A stretch of DNA of 64,000 nucleotides from Molossus alvarezi (Eukaryota > Chordata > Mammalia > Chiroptera > Molossidae). Position 1 is the stretch's first letter; each line of letters begins with the position of its first letter. The stretch spans positions 89,166,348 to 89,230,347 of the forward strand of contig CM073887.1 in NCBI GenBank assembly GCA_037176705.1. Direction: 5' to 3'. Shown in pieces: positions 32,829 through 43,064 of the stretch. The position numbers were made by a program, and so were the translations under genes. The notes beneath the pieces were generated by a model. It had not been told where the DNA came from, made no database searches, and saw nothing but the letters and a program-made list of their open reading frames with translations.

Positions 32829-33225
32829 AAAAAAGAAATAGAGGAAGATATAAAAAAGTGGAAGCACATACCTTGTTAATGAATTGAAAGAATTAACATC
32901 ATTAAAATATCCATATTACCCAAGGCAATCTATAGATTCAATGCAATCCCCATCAAAATACCAATGACATATTTCACAGAACTAGAACAAATACTTCAAA
33001 AGTTCATATGGAACCAAAAAAGACCCAGAATAGCAACAGCAATCTTGAAAAAGAAGAACAAAGTAGGTGGGATCACAATACCAGATATCAGGTTACACTA
33101 CAAAGTGACTGTAACCAAAACAGCCTGGTACTGGCACAAGAATGGGCATGTAGACCAGTGGAACAGAACAGAGAACCCAGAAATGGACCCAGGGCAAAAT
33201 GCTCCATTAATATTTGACAAAGGTG

Positions 33226-33382
33226 CCCTGGCCGGTTTGGCTCAGCGGTTAGAGCATCGGCCTGCGGTCTGGAGAGACCCGGGTTCGGTTCCCGCTAAGG
33301 GCATGTACCTCGGTTGCAGTTTGTCCCCGGCCCTGGTTGGTTGTGCGGGTGGCAACCACTCGATGTGTCCCTTTCACGTCGA

Positions 33383-33434
<52 letters not shown>

Positions 33435-33513
33435 TCTCTCTCCCTCCCACTCTATCTGTACCAAAAAATGGAAAAATGTCCTCGGGTGAGGATAAAAAAA
33501 AAAAAAAAAAAAA
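33226..33513 (+). mobile_element. Ves-type SINE in L1 ORF2 with expanded CT tract
   Basis: Near-consensus copy with a perfect duplication ATTTGACAAAGGTG (33,212-33,225 and 33,514-33,527). Its CT part has grown to about 46 bases. Confidence 0.97.
33386..33431. repeat. (CT)n microsatellite inside a SINE
   Basis: About 23 CT units, roughly double or more the tract in the other SINE copies here. Confidence 0.95.
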
Positions 33514-34868
33514 ATTTGACAAAGGTGGCAAGAGCATACAGTGGAGTAAAGACAGACTCTTAAATAAATAGTTGTTGGGAAAATTGGGCAGCTACATGCA
33601 AAAAAAGAAACTAGACCATTAACTTTCACCATACACAAAAATAAACTCAAAATCGATAACAAACTTAAATGTGACCCGAGAATCCATAAAAATTCTAGAA
33701 GAAAATGTAGGCAACAAAATTTTGGACATCATACGCTGCAGAATTTTCACTGATACATCACCTAAGGCAACAGAAACAAAGGAAAAAATGAACACATGGG
33801 ACTACATCAAACTAAAAAGCTTCTGCACAGCAAAAGAAACAACCATCAAAATGGAAAGACAACCCACTGTATGGGAGAACATCATTGCCAATGATACATC
33901 AGATAAAGGGTTAATTTCTAAAATATATAGTGTACTCGTACAACTCTACAAAAGAAAAAGAACCCATTTTAAAAATGGGCAGAGGAGCTAAATAGACACC
34001 TCTTCAAACAGGACATACAAATGGCCAAGAGACATATGAAGAAATGCTCTACATCACTAATCATCAGAGAGATGCAAATTAAAACAACAATGAGGTATCA
34101 CCTCACACCTGTCAGAATGGCCGCCATCCACAAATTATCAAACAACAAGTGTTGGCGAGGGTGTGGAGAAAAGGGGACTCTAGTACACTTCTGGTGGGAA
34201 TGCAAACTGGTGCAGCCACTATGGAAAACAATATGGTGTTACCTCAAATAATTAAAAATTGAACTTCCATTTGACCCAGTGATCCCACTTCTAGGAATAT
34301 ACCCTAAGAAGCCTGAAACACCAATCAGAAAAAATATATGTACCCCCATGTTCATAGCAGCACTATTTACAATAGCTAAGATCTGGAAACAGCCCCAGTG
34401 TCCATCAGTAGACAAATGGATAAAAAAGCAGTGGTACATATACACAATGGAGTATGATCCAGCTGTAAGAAAGAAAGATCTCTTATCCTTTGAGAGGACA
34501 TGGAGAGTCCTGGAAAGTATTATCCTAAATGAAACAAGCCAAGCAGAAAAAGACAAATACCACATGATCTCACTTATATATGGAATATAATGAACATAAC
34601 AGTCTGAGGAATAGGGTAGACCCAGAAACATGGAAATAGAGTACAGATTGACAACCCTCAGAAGAGGGGTTGGTGGGGGGTGGGAAGAGATAAACCACAG
34701 AACTTATATGCATGTATGCATAACCAATGGACATGGACAACAAAGCCGGGATTGGGGTGGGGGGGTTGGGAGGAGGGTGTCAATGAGGTAAAAAAGGAGA
34801 AACATCTGTAACAAAAATAAAATTAAAAATTAATTAATTAATTAAGTAAATAAAAGAAAGGGACATTG

Positions 34869-35170
34869 GATCCCAACATTAATGGAAATTTGAGTGTTAA
34901 GTTCAATATTGGTTTTTGGTTAACAATGTTTTTTTAAATGTTAAGAACATTTTCTTTTCATGGTTTTCTAATTTTTTCCTGTGAATAGCTGGTGAATATT
35001 ATCAAATGCCTTCCAAAATGACCACACAGTTCCTTTTAATCTATTAATCAATGGATTTAATAGTGTTAAATCAAGCTTGTAATCCTAGAAAAATCCACAG
35101 GTTGTTAACTATTTTAACATTCTGTGGAAGACAATGTATTATATTCACAAATTAGATAAACCTGCCATTT
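34869..35170 (-). mobile_element. Old L1M-like fragment, minus strand (right part)
   Basis: Continues the ORF2-like antisense sequence broken at 28,027 (for example AATAGCTGGTGAATATTATC and TTAATCAATGGATTTAATAG). Confidence 0.65.
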
Positions 35171-36540
35171 TCTTTGCAGAGGCTATCTTGGTGTTAGGAT
35201 AATAAACAGATCCTCACAAGGATGAGGAAGCTCTCCATGTCTCTCACTCTGGAACACCATGGTTCTCTGAGGGAGTGACTGTGCTTCTCCTCTGGGCCAA
35301 CTATGCTTCACGTTCGAATGCCCAGGATTCCAGTTCTTTGTGGTCAGCTAGTCTTAATCCTAGACGTAGCTACTTCTCAGGGCCTGCTGATTCCAGACCT
35401 CCGGGCAGGGCCCTTTCCAATGCATCTCTAGTCCAGACCCACCATTTTCCCTTCCTCTTCCCTGAGATGAGACAATTCTTGTTTAATTCTCAGCATACAG
35501 AAGTTCTCATTATACATTTTGTTGGAGCAATCCTGGTTTCTCATGTGGGAGAGGCATGTCCCCTCCTGCTCCTTAGGCAAGTCTACCTTCCCACAAATAG
35601 AGTGATCTCCCAAGCAGCACAATCTGATCAGGCATACTCTCAGTAGGGGCTCAAGTCACATCTATGCTCTTGCCATTGTGGGTGAGTGTGAGAGATGTGG
35701 GTATGAGGAGTTCAGCCCCCACCACTTGGTCTGCGCAGCTATGGCCCTGGCCTTGGGAGGGAAAGTAAGTGGGAAAGAATTTTGAAGATTCTTGAGAGCC
35801 AAGAAAATAGCCACCCAGGACATGATGACTCATGGGTTCTGCTCCAGCCCATTCTCCCCACAGTCCTGGAGTTTTGTTCTAATCCCTTTGGCCCTCTGCA
35901 CCTGGATTCCCAGACACAGGGCCAGCTGGCAGCTGCTACAGTCTACAGTCTAGTGGCACAGCTCTGCTCCACTCTCCCAGCAACACAAGTGTCCAGGCTC
36001 ACACCAGGTGGCCACAGCTGGGGTATCCCACAGCCAACCCCGGAGGTGAGGTCAGCCTAAACACTCCCTGCCAACCTATGACTCAGCCATGAGAGGTACC
36101 ACTGGGCAGTGCTAGGTGCCACTGGGCAGGGTACTTCACCAAGACCAATCAGTGACTAAAGGCACTGATGCTACAAGGGAGAGGGTGGCCATAAGAGACA
36201 GAAAGGACGGGACCGGGAGGACAGGCTGGAGACAGGCCTATCTTAGTGGAACTCCTGAGGAAGCTTCCATTGCCTCCCCCAATCCACTGTGGTCCCCATG
36301 ATCCCTAAGAGGCAAAGGACAGAGTCATCTTATACCAGTGAGAAAATCACGCAGGGGGGGATTTTGGGGAGGTTCATTCCGAGGAGAAGGGCCAGGAAGT
36401 CTAGACTTTAAATCGTTGAAGTCAAATTGTATGTATATCACAATTATTATTCAACACTCAGGCCTAAAACAGTGCCTGACACATAAGAAGCTCTCAAAAA
36501 TATTTGTTGACCAAATGGATAAATCATAAATAACATGCCA
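35171..36540. other. No gene seen; short L2/MIR-like end near 36,455-36,520
   Basis: Apparently unique sequence. AACAGTGCCTGACACATAAG followed by TATTTGTTGACCAAATGG resembles the end of an L2 or MIR element. The open frames here are not convincing. Confidence 0.5.
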
Positions 36541-36542
36541 TA

Positions 36543-36585
36543 ATCTTTTTTATTTATCTATCTATCTATCTATCTATCCATCCAT
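36543..36585. repeat. (TATC)n / (CATC)n microsatellite
   Basis: TATCTATCTATC then CATCCATCC directly at the tail end of the next SINE (minus strand). Confidence 0.95.
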
Positions 36586-36816
36586 CCTGACCTGAGGATA
36601 TTTTTCCATTGATTTTTCAGATAGAGTAGGAGAGAGGGAGGGAGGTAGAGAGAGAGAGAGAGAAACACTGATGTGAGAGAGACATACCGACCACACAACC
36701 CCAACCAGGGCCAGAGATCGAATTGCAGCTGAGGTACGTGCCCTTGCCTGGAATCGAACCCACAATTCTTTGTCCACGGGCCAATGCTCTAACCGCTGAG
36801 CCAAACCAGCTAGGGA
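36586..36816 (-). mobile_element. Ves-type SINE, minus strand
   Basis: Left CCTGACCTGAGGATATTTTT, right GAGCCAAACCAGCTAGGG. Diverged. Confidence 0.9.
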
Positions 36817-36851
36817 TATTTATTTATTTATTTATTTATTTATTATTTTTT
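36817..36851. repeat. (ATTT)n microsatellite
   Basis: Tetranucleotide repeat at the tail end of the next minus-strand SINE. Confidence 0.93.
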
Positions 36852-37104
36852 TATCCTCACCCAAGGACATTTTTTCCATTTTTTGTTCAGATAGAGTGGG
36901 AGAGAGAGAGAGAAAGAGACGCAGAGAGAGGGAGAGAAACATCAATGTGAAAGGGACACATCAGTGGCTGTCACCTGCACGACCCAACCAGGGCCGGGGA
37001 CAAACTGCAACCAAGGTATGTGCCCTTAGCGGGAACCAAACCCACGTCTCTCTGGACCGCAGGCCGACACTCTAACCACTGAGCCAAACCGGCCAGGGCC
37101 AGGG
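36852..37104 (-). mobile_element. Ves-type SINE, minus strand
   Basis: TATCCTCACCCAAGGACAT at the left, AAACCGGCCAGGGCCAGGGC at the right. Tail to head with the preceding copy, with only a microsatellite between them. Confidence 0.93.
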
Positions 37105-37611
37105 CTATTTATTTTTATTCATTTATTTCTTATTGTTTATCAGCACCCCCACCAAGCTGAAAGAGCTCCGTATGACCTAGATTGCTTGAGCTGTTTAGAT
37201 CATCTGTAAACATATTTTCCCCTTGACTATACATACAGTCACTTAATTCACAGAGCTATACGTAAGTGTTTCAATTTCACCAATATTTATACTATTTATA
37301 CTTTTATGCATCAAATGTATACAGAATGCTTTTGTGTGCAGCAGGACACAATGCTACATCTAAGAATGCTAAAATGAGTAAGATCATGACATAGTGGCCA
37401 ATGAGATTGGAAGAACTGCTGTAGGAAGACAGTGTCCTGTATACAGTGGACCTTCAGTAAGTACTGAAACACTGTAGTGCCTGGCTCCAAAAATAACTTG
37501 CAAATGAGTAGACAGCTGTCATGCTTTGATCATAGGTATTTATCATGTTAGTCATTACAAAAATGACACTTTAAATATACCCTTAAAATGCATGTAAAAA
37601 GGATTCTAACA
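37105..37611. other. No gene seen
   Basis: AT-rich sequence. ACAGTGGACCTTCAGTAAGT near 37,444 could be a short old repeat end; otherwise nothing is recognised. Confidence 0.5.
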
Positions 37612-37876
37612 GCCCTGACCGGTTTGGCTCAGCTGTTAGAGCGTCAGCCCATGGACCAGTGAGTCATGGATTCAGTTCTGGTTGGGGGCACATACCTCCG
37701 TTGCGGTTCATCCCCAGCCCTGGTGGGGGTTGTGCGGGAGGCAACCAGTTGATGTGTCCTTCTCACCTCGATGTTTCTCTCTCTTCTCTCTCTCTCTCTC
37801 TCTCCCTTCCTCTCACTCTATCTGAAGATAAATAGAAAAATATCCTTGGGTGAGGATTAAAAAACAAAACAAAAAA
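37612..37876 (+). mobile_element. Ves-type SINE
   Basis: Head GCCCTGACCGGTTTGGCTCAG-type with body GGGGGCACATACCTCCG. Flanks GATTCTAACA (37,602-37,611) and GATTGTAACA (37,877-37,886). Confidence 0.94.
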
Positions 37877-37886
37877 GATTGTAACA

Positions 37887-38257
37887 AGTCTTGTGCTCAA
37901 GGACCTTTCGTTCAGCTGGGAAGACAGTACCTAGTATGGTTAAATGTATAACCAGTGTGTAGTGTGATTAAAGCATTAAACAACACAAGAGATAATACAT
38001 GATTGTCTACAGTTGCCATGAAACTAAAATGAACAGTTCACAGGAGAAAGTGATCACAATTGCTAAAAGTCCTTGTGTCCTTCATTCACTGACACATACA
38101 CTTTAATTCAAAGAGAGGAAAATTTAAAAATTGCTCATGTTTCTTGAATACATTTATTCCATTCAGGCTTTCTATAGATTTTTTTTTTTACACTTGATCT
38201 CAATTCCCACACACAACTATATGAATTCAGTACTATTATTTTCTTTTATGTTGTTGT
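37887..38257. other. No gene seen; part of an old MIR-like element at right
   Basis: Non-coding. The last about 60 bases belong to the MIR-like sequence that resumes at 38,495 after the SINE. Confidence 0.45.
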
Positions 38258-38494
38258 TGTTGTTCAGATAGAATGGGAGGGAGGGAGGAAGGGAGGGAGG
38301 GAGGGAGGGAGGAGAGAGAGAGAGAGAGAGAGACATCGACGTAAAAGGGACACATCAAGTGGTTGCCACCCACACGACCCAACCAGGGCCGGGGACAAAC
38401 TGCAACCGAGGTACGCGCCCTTAGCAGGAACCAAACCCGGTTTCTCTGGACCGCAGACCAATGTTCTAACCGCTGAGCCAAACTGGCCAGGGCT
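38258..38494 (-). mobile_element. Ves-type SINE in a MIR-like repeat, minus strand
   Basis: The 3' tail is replaced by GTT units, followed by GGGA repeats (38,270-38,312) and AG repeats; head at right AAACTGGCCAGGGC. Flanks CTATTATTTTC lie on both sides. Confidence 0.9.
38270..38331. repeat. (GGGA)n then (GA)n purine tract
   Basis: An almost pure purine strand of about 60 bases inside the SINE, able to form triplex-type structures. Confidence 0.85.
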
Positions 38495-38625
38495 ATTATT
38501 TTCATTTTGGAGGCAAGGAAATGGAAGCAGATTTAGCCATTTACCTGCAGAGAGAGGACTATAAGTAAGTGGTGAAGCTGGACTCAAATTCAAGTCTATC
38601 TGCCTCCAACCCTGCTCTTATACCA
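38495..38625 (-). mobile_element. MIR-like SINE relic, minus strand
   Basis: CATTTTGGAGGCAAGGAAAT, then GTAAGTGGTGAAGCTGGACT and CAAGTCTATCTGCCTCC follow the antisense MIR order. Confidence 0.65.
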
Positions 38626-40960
38626 GACCACACTCCTCCCTGAAAACCTCTGGGGAGCCGTAAAAGAAAGTACTAAGCATATCACTATGAAAACAGTCAA
38701 TGGGTTAGCACATTAGACAAGAACATAGGTGCTGCCTGATCACTGTCAAACTGAGATGCTCTTCTAAACAAATGGTGCATCCTATTTCCTTTCTACAGTC
38801 CCTGCAAGATTCTGATGCCCTTTTTAAATGTAGGGGACTCTGAGACAATTCACAGAACCAGTAGCTGGATGCAAGGATGTGCCCATTTTTGTAGACTTCT
38901 TAACGAGCCCCCTCTATAAGCCCACAACTGTCTATTTGATTTGTGCTCATAGAAGTGACTGAAAAATGAGTGTTTCCATTTCCTTGGATTCATTCTTTAA
39001 AGTGTACCTTCTCTTGAAGAGAAAGATATGTTTTCTTAGCATGCGTAGTGTAACTTGCTTTGCATTTGGTTGCTCAATAAAATTTGATGTTGGCTGTGTA
39101 GGTGGTAGTGATGATATCTTGAGTTGCTTTCTTTCAAGTCAAGACCCTTGGGTTCTTTCCAATCAAACAGAACACAAAGGTGTCCTGTCAAAAGCTAAAG
39201 AAAACCCTGTGTTCATCAAAAAGCTACTTGTTTTAAATTGCCAAACATTTTCTTTATAGCACCTTAGTCTCTGTTTAGGATGCTTTGCCCAGAGTAATTT
39301 AGTGGTGCAACTGTTTTCTGTTATGCTGTAACGTTCAATAATGAATTGTCAAGGTGATGAATCAGAGGGACAAGAGTTTACAAATCATTCCCAGGGACTT
39401 TGTATTCCATCTTTCCAGCCAGTGTGAAGTGACTGGCATCTCCTAAGATAACCAGTTCAAAAGCTGAGAAAACTTTAGCACAAAGAGGGAAATATGAGCT
39501 AGGGCACTCAGTGGCCAGCGAGTGGATTGGTGCCACTCCATTCACACAGTTCATGTCTGAGGAGACAAGAGGAAATCCTGAGTCCTAGGGCTGGATGTGG
39601 GCAACCTCTCCTGTGGCTCCGTGCACAGCATTCATCCAGCCAGGGTCCTGGCTGTGGTCTGGGAAGCCCAGCAATGAGCTGGCGTGTGCTCACTGACAGC
39701 AGGACCTGACTGGGAAGGGACTCAGCTGTGCACAGCCTCTGGGCAGCAGGGCGGCTGCCCAGGCATCTCCGAGGAAGAAGAGCTTTCAGAGGTGAAGCAG
39801 GTAAAGACAATCCCAAGGAGATGCAATGAACAGAGAAAGAACATCAAGATCTGAAGGAGCAGTTCCCGGGACTTGTCTGGATCCATTGAAAGGGTCAAGG
39901 AGGACAGTCCTCTTTCAGGAAGAGCCAGGAACCGTGAAGCAAAAAATCCTTCTTACCCCTGAGAGCAAGGAATAAAGTTATTTATTGCTCACCTCCCTCC
40001 CAAACTAAGCAAAGTACAAGGTCAAGAAAAAAAAATGTTTTTAAGCTATATGGTCATTTGGGCACAACCACAAGCATACAATGATGTAGCTTACTGAAAA
40101 AGATGAATGTCTGTTTCTTTTTTTTAAGCTTGGCTTTTGCCTTGACAGTTTTACATTAAATGTCTTACCGTTGAGTCTGTGTTTACTTTGCTGAAACGGA
40201 TCATTATGTTAAGAAAATGTTCTATTCTATTGATATTATTTCTTAAGTAACTATTAATACCATTTTTATAAGTGGATATAATTAACTCAGACTGGCAGCT
40301 TTTGTTGAAATTCTCTCTTTTCTCCTTCCTGAGTTTTTTCTAATCACTGACTATAATTTGTAAACATCTGTCTAGCATTGATTAAATGAGCCCATTTGGG
40401 TCCCAGTCAGCTCAGCAAGAGACTTTCATGCTCAGAAGCTGAATATCACTGACGTAAGGTAAAAATTAACAAACTAAAGTATGTAGAGGGAAAAGCTCAC
40501 AGGCTGATCCCTCTTAAGATTCCCTGTACACAGAGCTGAGCCTTTAGGAGAGAAATGTTAAAAGAAAATAATTACTAGAATAATAACCTATACATGTGAT
40601 TAAAATACTCAATATACTGAAAGTAGGGAGCTTTCTCCAAGGATTAGTTTGAAATTTAATGTGCCAGCAGCTCCCCCTAAGTGTCCCCGAGCCTGCCTGC
40701 TCCCTCTCTGCCACCATAAAGGGTAGAACTTGCCCCAACATATTACCTCACCCTTTGTGCCTCTGCAGAAATTCTTCCATCCAGAGGTTTCCAAGTGCTT
40801 TTACAAATGTCCATTAACAAGCCTCATCATCTCTTCTCTCCAAATGAACTCAGAGGTGGTTCATTTAAGTAACACAAAAATTTACCTAAATGACCCACTC
40901 AAGGTCACCTGAAAAGTCCTTTCTGTGATCTGGAAATGGATATTTAAAGTGTAAAATTAT
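38626..40960. other. No gene or repeat recognised
   Basis: Over two kilobases of apparently unique sequence. Open frames up to about 100 codons (for example 38,966-39,259 plus, 39,508-39,816 minus) have no recognisable motif. One of them begins in an AT-rich context like ordinary non-coding DNA. Confidence 0.5.
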
Positions 40961-41143
40961 GCCCTGACCAGGTAGTTCAGTTGGTTAGAGCATAAGCCTA
41001 ATACACCAAGCTTGTGGGTTCAATCCCCGGTCAGGGCACATACAAGAATTAACCAGTGAACACATAAATAAGTGGAGCAACAAATCAATGTGTCTCTCTC
41101 TTTCCCTCCTTCCCTCCCTCTCTCTAAAAAAATAAAAAACGTT
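40961..41143 (+). mobile_element. Diverged Ves-type SINE (older head type)
   Basis: Head TGCCCTGACCAGGTAGTTCA with GTTAGAGCATAAGCC, B box GGGTTCAATCCCC. Flanks AAAGTGTAAAATTA (40,947) and AAAGTGTGAAAATA (41,144). Its head (GGTAGTTCAGTTGG) differs from both other types in the window. Confidence 0.9.
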
Positions 41144-41454
41144 TAAAAGTGTGAAAATACGTTGCAGCTCATTGCAGATCCTAATTCACTGCGTCCTTTG
41201 GCAAGTCCCACGGGAGGGACCAATCATCATCTTTAATTTTTACAGCAGGCTCCCACCAGTTGGCCTTTCCTCAGCCTCACCACGTGCCCACATACCTGGA
41301 AACCCAGACTTCACCCCTCCTCTTTCTATCTGATCTGCCCCCAAAGCTGAGTGAGGACAGAACATGAATTTTTAAAAGATGTTTTTATGAATCACTTTCA
41401 TTAAATAGTCGGCCATAGTTTCTTTTGTTCCCCCAAACTCTTCTATTAACCCTG

Positions 41455-41690
41455 TGAACAAATATTTATTAAACATTTATTTTGCTGGACACATGGAAAC
41501 ACTACAGTCATGCTCCTCCCTTCATGGGAAGGGCAGACAGTAAGCAAGAATCAGATACACTGGTCAGTGCTATGAAGAGATGACAAGCGTGACGAGCTGG
41601 GTGAGGTGGGAAGGATGGATGGATCAGGGGAGTCCTCTCTAAGCAGGTGCTATCTGAACTGAGACCTGGGGCATGAGAAAAGTCAAACTT
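41455..41690 (-). mobile_element. Ancient L2-like fragment, minus strand
   Basis: AACAAATATTTATTAAACAT, then CATGGGAAGGGCAGACAGTA, TCAGTGCTATGAAGAGATG and TGAACTGAGACCTGGGGCA. The order fits an antisense old LINE end of L2 type. Confidence 0.55.
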
Positions 41691-41909
41691 TTTGTTTCTA
41701 TTTATTTATGTTTCTGGGCATCTTACAAATTTTCATTTCTAATAAAGTATATATTGATCTTTAATATCCCACATGAACGAAAAACTCTTTAGGGTTTTAA
41801 ATATTTTTTCCAGAGTAAAAATGTGATGAGACCAAAAAGTGAGAAAACCACTGTGGTTTATCCCCAGCCATGACAGGTCCATTTCTTGCTCTGACCTCAT
41901 AAGGTGCCA

Positions 41910-42200
41910 TGTGATGACGTGACAAACCTCTCCTATTTAAGTTCCTGGCTGGGCTGAGGCTTCTGGGCATTATAGCCCATGAAGCTGATCTGTAGTAACC
42001 TGTTGGATTTGGACTAGTTGGCTTATTTTTTGGTATGTTTTTTTGTTTGTTTCTTTCTTTTTTCTTATTTTTATTGTTATTTTTTTATTTTTCTTTTAAA
42101 ATTTTTTCTTTTTGTGTTTTGTTTTTTAATTATTTTTAGTTAGTTTTTAATTGTTATTTTTATTATTTAAAAAAATTGTTTTTGTCTGACGACTTTGCAG
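41910..42200 (+). promoter_or_regulatory. Possible remnant promoter and 5' intron of the kinase pseudogene
   Basis: A CRE-like TGACGTGA (41,915-41,922) lies 12 bases before a TATA-like TATTTAAG (41,934-41,941). About 95 bases later is a donor-like GGTATGT (42,032-42,038). A T-rich stretch then ends in GACTTTGCAG|CC (acceptor-like, 42,200), immediately before the kinase-like coding sequence. CRE plus TATA close together is common in testis-expressed genes. All of this is inference from short motifs; a T-rich stretch can imitate an acceptor. Confidence 0.35.
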
Positions 42201-42845
42201 CCCTCTCTGCCAATGAGGACCTCCATATTGGTGACTACATCCTCCTGAACCCCACTGGCAGGGATTGTTTTGCCAAGGTGAAGTTGGCCCAGCACATTTT
42301 GACCAGCACAGAGGTGGCTGTGAAAGTTTTGAACCAGTGGGGCTCCTCCAGAGTTTTTTGTTGTTGTTTTTTGTGGTAGATGCCCCTAACAGGAACCAAA
42401 CCCGGGACTCTCTGGTCCGCAGGCCGATGCTCAACCAGTGAGCCAAACTGGCCAGGGCTACTCCAGAATTTTTTGAGAAGTCCATTGTCTTAAGGGCTTA
42501 AGTCACCCAAACATCATAAAGTTATTTGAGGTGATTACCACCCAGAACACACTGTATCTCTTCCTGGAGCAGGTGTGTGGAGGGGACTTACTAGATTATT
42601 TGAAGAACCACAGCCGCGCGATGGAGGATGAAGCTCAAAACCATGTTCCAGCAGGTGACATCAGTGGTACGGTACTGCCACCAGCGGGGCATCATCGTCC
42701 ATATGGACCTGAAGTCAAAGAACTTACTTACAGACAGTGAGAAGAACATTAAATTAGCAGACTTTGGCTTCGGTAGGGAAATACAGATGAGAAACTGAGC
42801 ACCTTCTGTGGCACTGTCTCCTATGTGGCTCCAGAGATCTTGATG
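42183..42845 (+). pseudogene. Sperm-motility-kinase/MARK-like protein kinase pseudogene
   Basis: Remnant of a serine/threonine kinase of the CAMKL (MARK/sperm motility kinase) type. The N-lobe reads DLHIGDYILL, FAKVKLAQHILTSTEVAVKV with the ATP-binding lysine in VAVKV. The C-lobe reads [58 protein letters not shown] and [14 protein letters not shown]. It keeps the DFG motif but the catalytic HRD has become HMD. It is broken by a short SINE at 42,354-42,457, by a frameshift near 42,635-42,645, and by a second shift near 42,785. It ends abruptly in L1 sequence after the APE motif, so the rest of the C-lobe and the UBA-like region are gone. No poly(A) tail or retrocopy hallmark was seen, so whether it is a processed copy or a decayed duplicate is open. 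Confidence 0.82.
42354..42457 (-). mobile_element. Short (head-only) Ves SINE in the kinase pseudogene
   Basis: Minus-strand head CCCTGGCCAGTTTGGCTCAC running to GGGGCATCTACCACA and then an A-rich tail (TTGTTGTTTTTTG on the plus strand). Flanks CTCCTCCAGA (42,343-42,352) and CTACTCCAGA (42,458-42,467). Confidence 0.9.
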
Positions 42846-43064
42846 GCCATCATCAATAAATTAACAAACAGTACGTGTTGGCTGGGATGTGGAGAAAAGG
42901 GAACCCTTGTGCACTGTTGGTGGGAATGTAGCTTGGTGCAACCACTGTGGAAAGCAGTATGGAGTTACTTCAAAAAATTAATAATGAAACTGCCTTATGA
43001 CCCAGCGATTCCACTTCTGGGAATATATCCAAAGACTCCTGAAACACTAATTTTTTGAGGTCAC
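42846..43064 (+). mobile_element. L1 ORF2 C-terminal fragment, plus strand
   Basis: Reads GTGCACTGTTGGTGGGAATG and CCACTTCTGGGAATATATCC, equivalent to about 34,110-34,326 of the full-length L1. No A tail. It starts directly after the kinase sequence. Confidence 0.9.

Larger units (their letters stand above)
29955..34590 (+). pseudogene. L1 ORF2 remnant (endonuclease, reverse transcriptase, Cys-rich end)
   Basis: Begins MAINKYISIITLNVNGLNAS at 29,955 with an endonuclease motif (CCLQETHLTTKDSHR) and is soon stopped. Reverse-transcriptase parts are open at 31,633-31,917 ([40 protein letters not shown]) and 31,987-32,577 ([18 protein letters not shown]). The second lacks one residue after the two catalytic aspartates compared with FADDMILY in the minus-strand L1. 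The C-terminal parts at 33,671-33,991 and 34,021-34,590 include the [18 protein letters not shown] motif and the [20 protein letters not shown] tail. Multiple frameshifts plus three SINEs disable it. Confidence 0.9.
28254..34850 (+). mobile_element. Full-length L1, inactivated
   Basis: Complete order: a 5' UTR starting GGGGAATTCCAAAATGGTGG, ORF1 (from ATG 29,041), ORF2 (from ATG 29,955 to about 34,590), a 3' UTR with a G-rich tract, and an A-rich tail. Three younger SINEs sit in ORF2. An 8-bp duplication TAAAAGAA flanks it (28,246-28,253 and 34,851-34,858), inside the tail of the SINE it hit. ORF1 and ORF2 both carry frameshifts and stops, so the copy is dead. Confidence 0.93.

Noticed and set aside
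31987..32841. A 284-codon frame joining reverse-transcriptase sequence to a SINE translation
   Set aside because: The SINE interrupts ORF2 and the frame runs on by chance; there is no evidence for a fused protein.
33226..33513. tRNA gene at the SINE heads
   Set aside because: The heads keep A- and B-box motifs but cannot fold into a full tRNA cloverleaf in context, and they belong to complete SINEs with A tails and target duplications.
42020..42180. T-rich stretch as the antisense A tail of a retrocopy
   Set aside because: It lies upstream of the kinase-like sequence on the same strand, so it cannot be that sequence's poly(A) tail. No other retrocopied gene was seen to its left.
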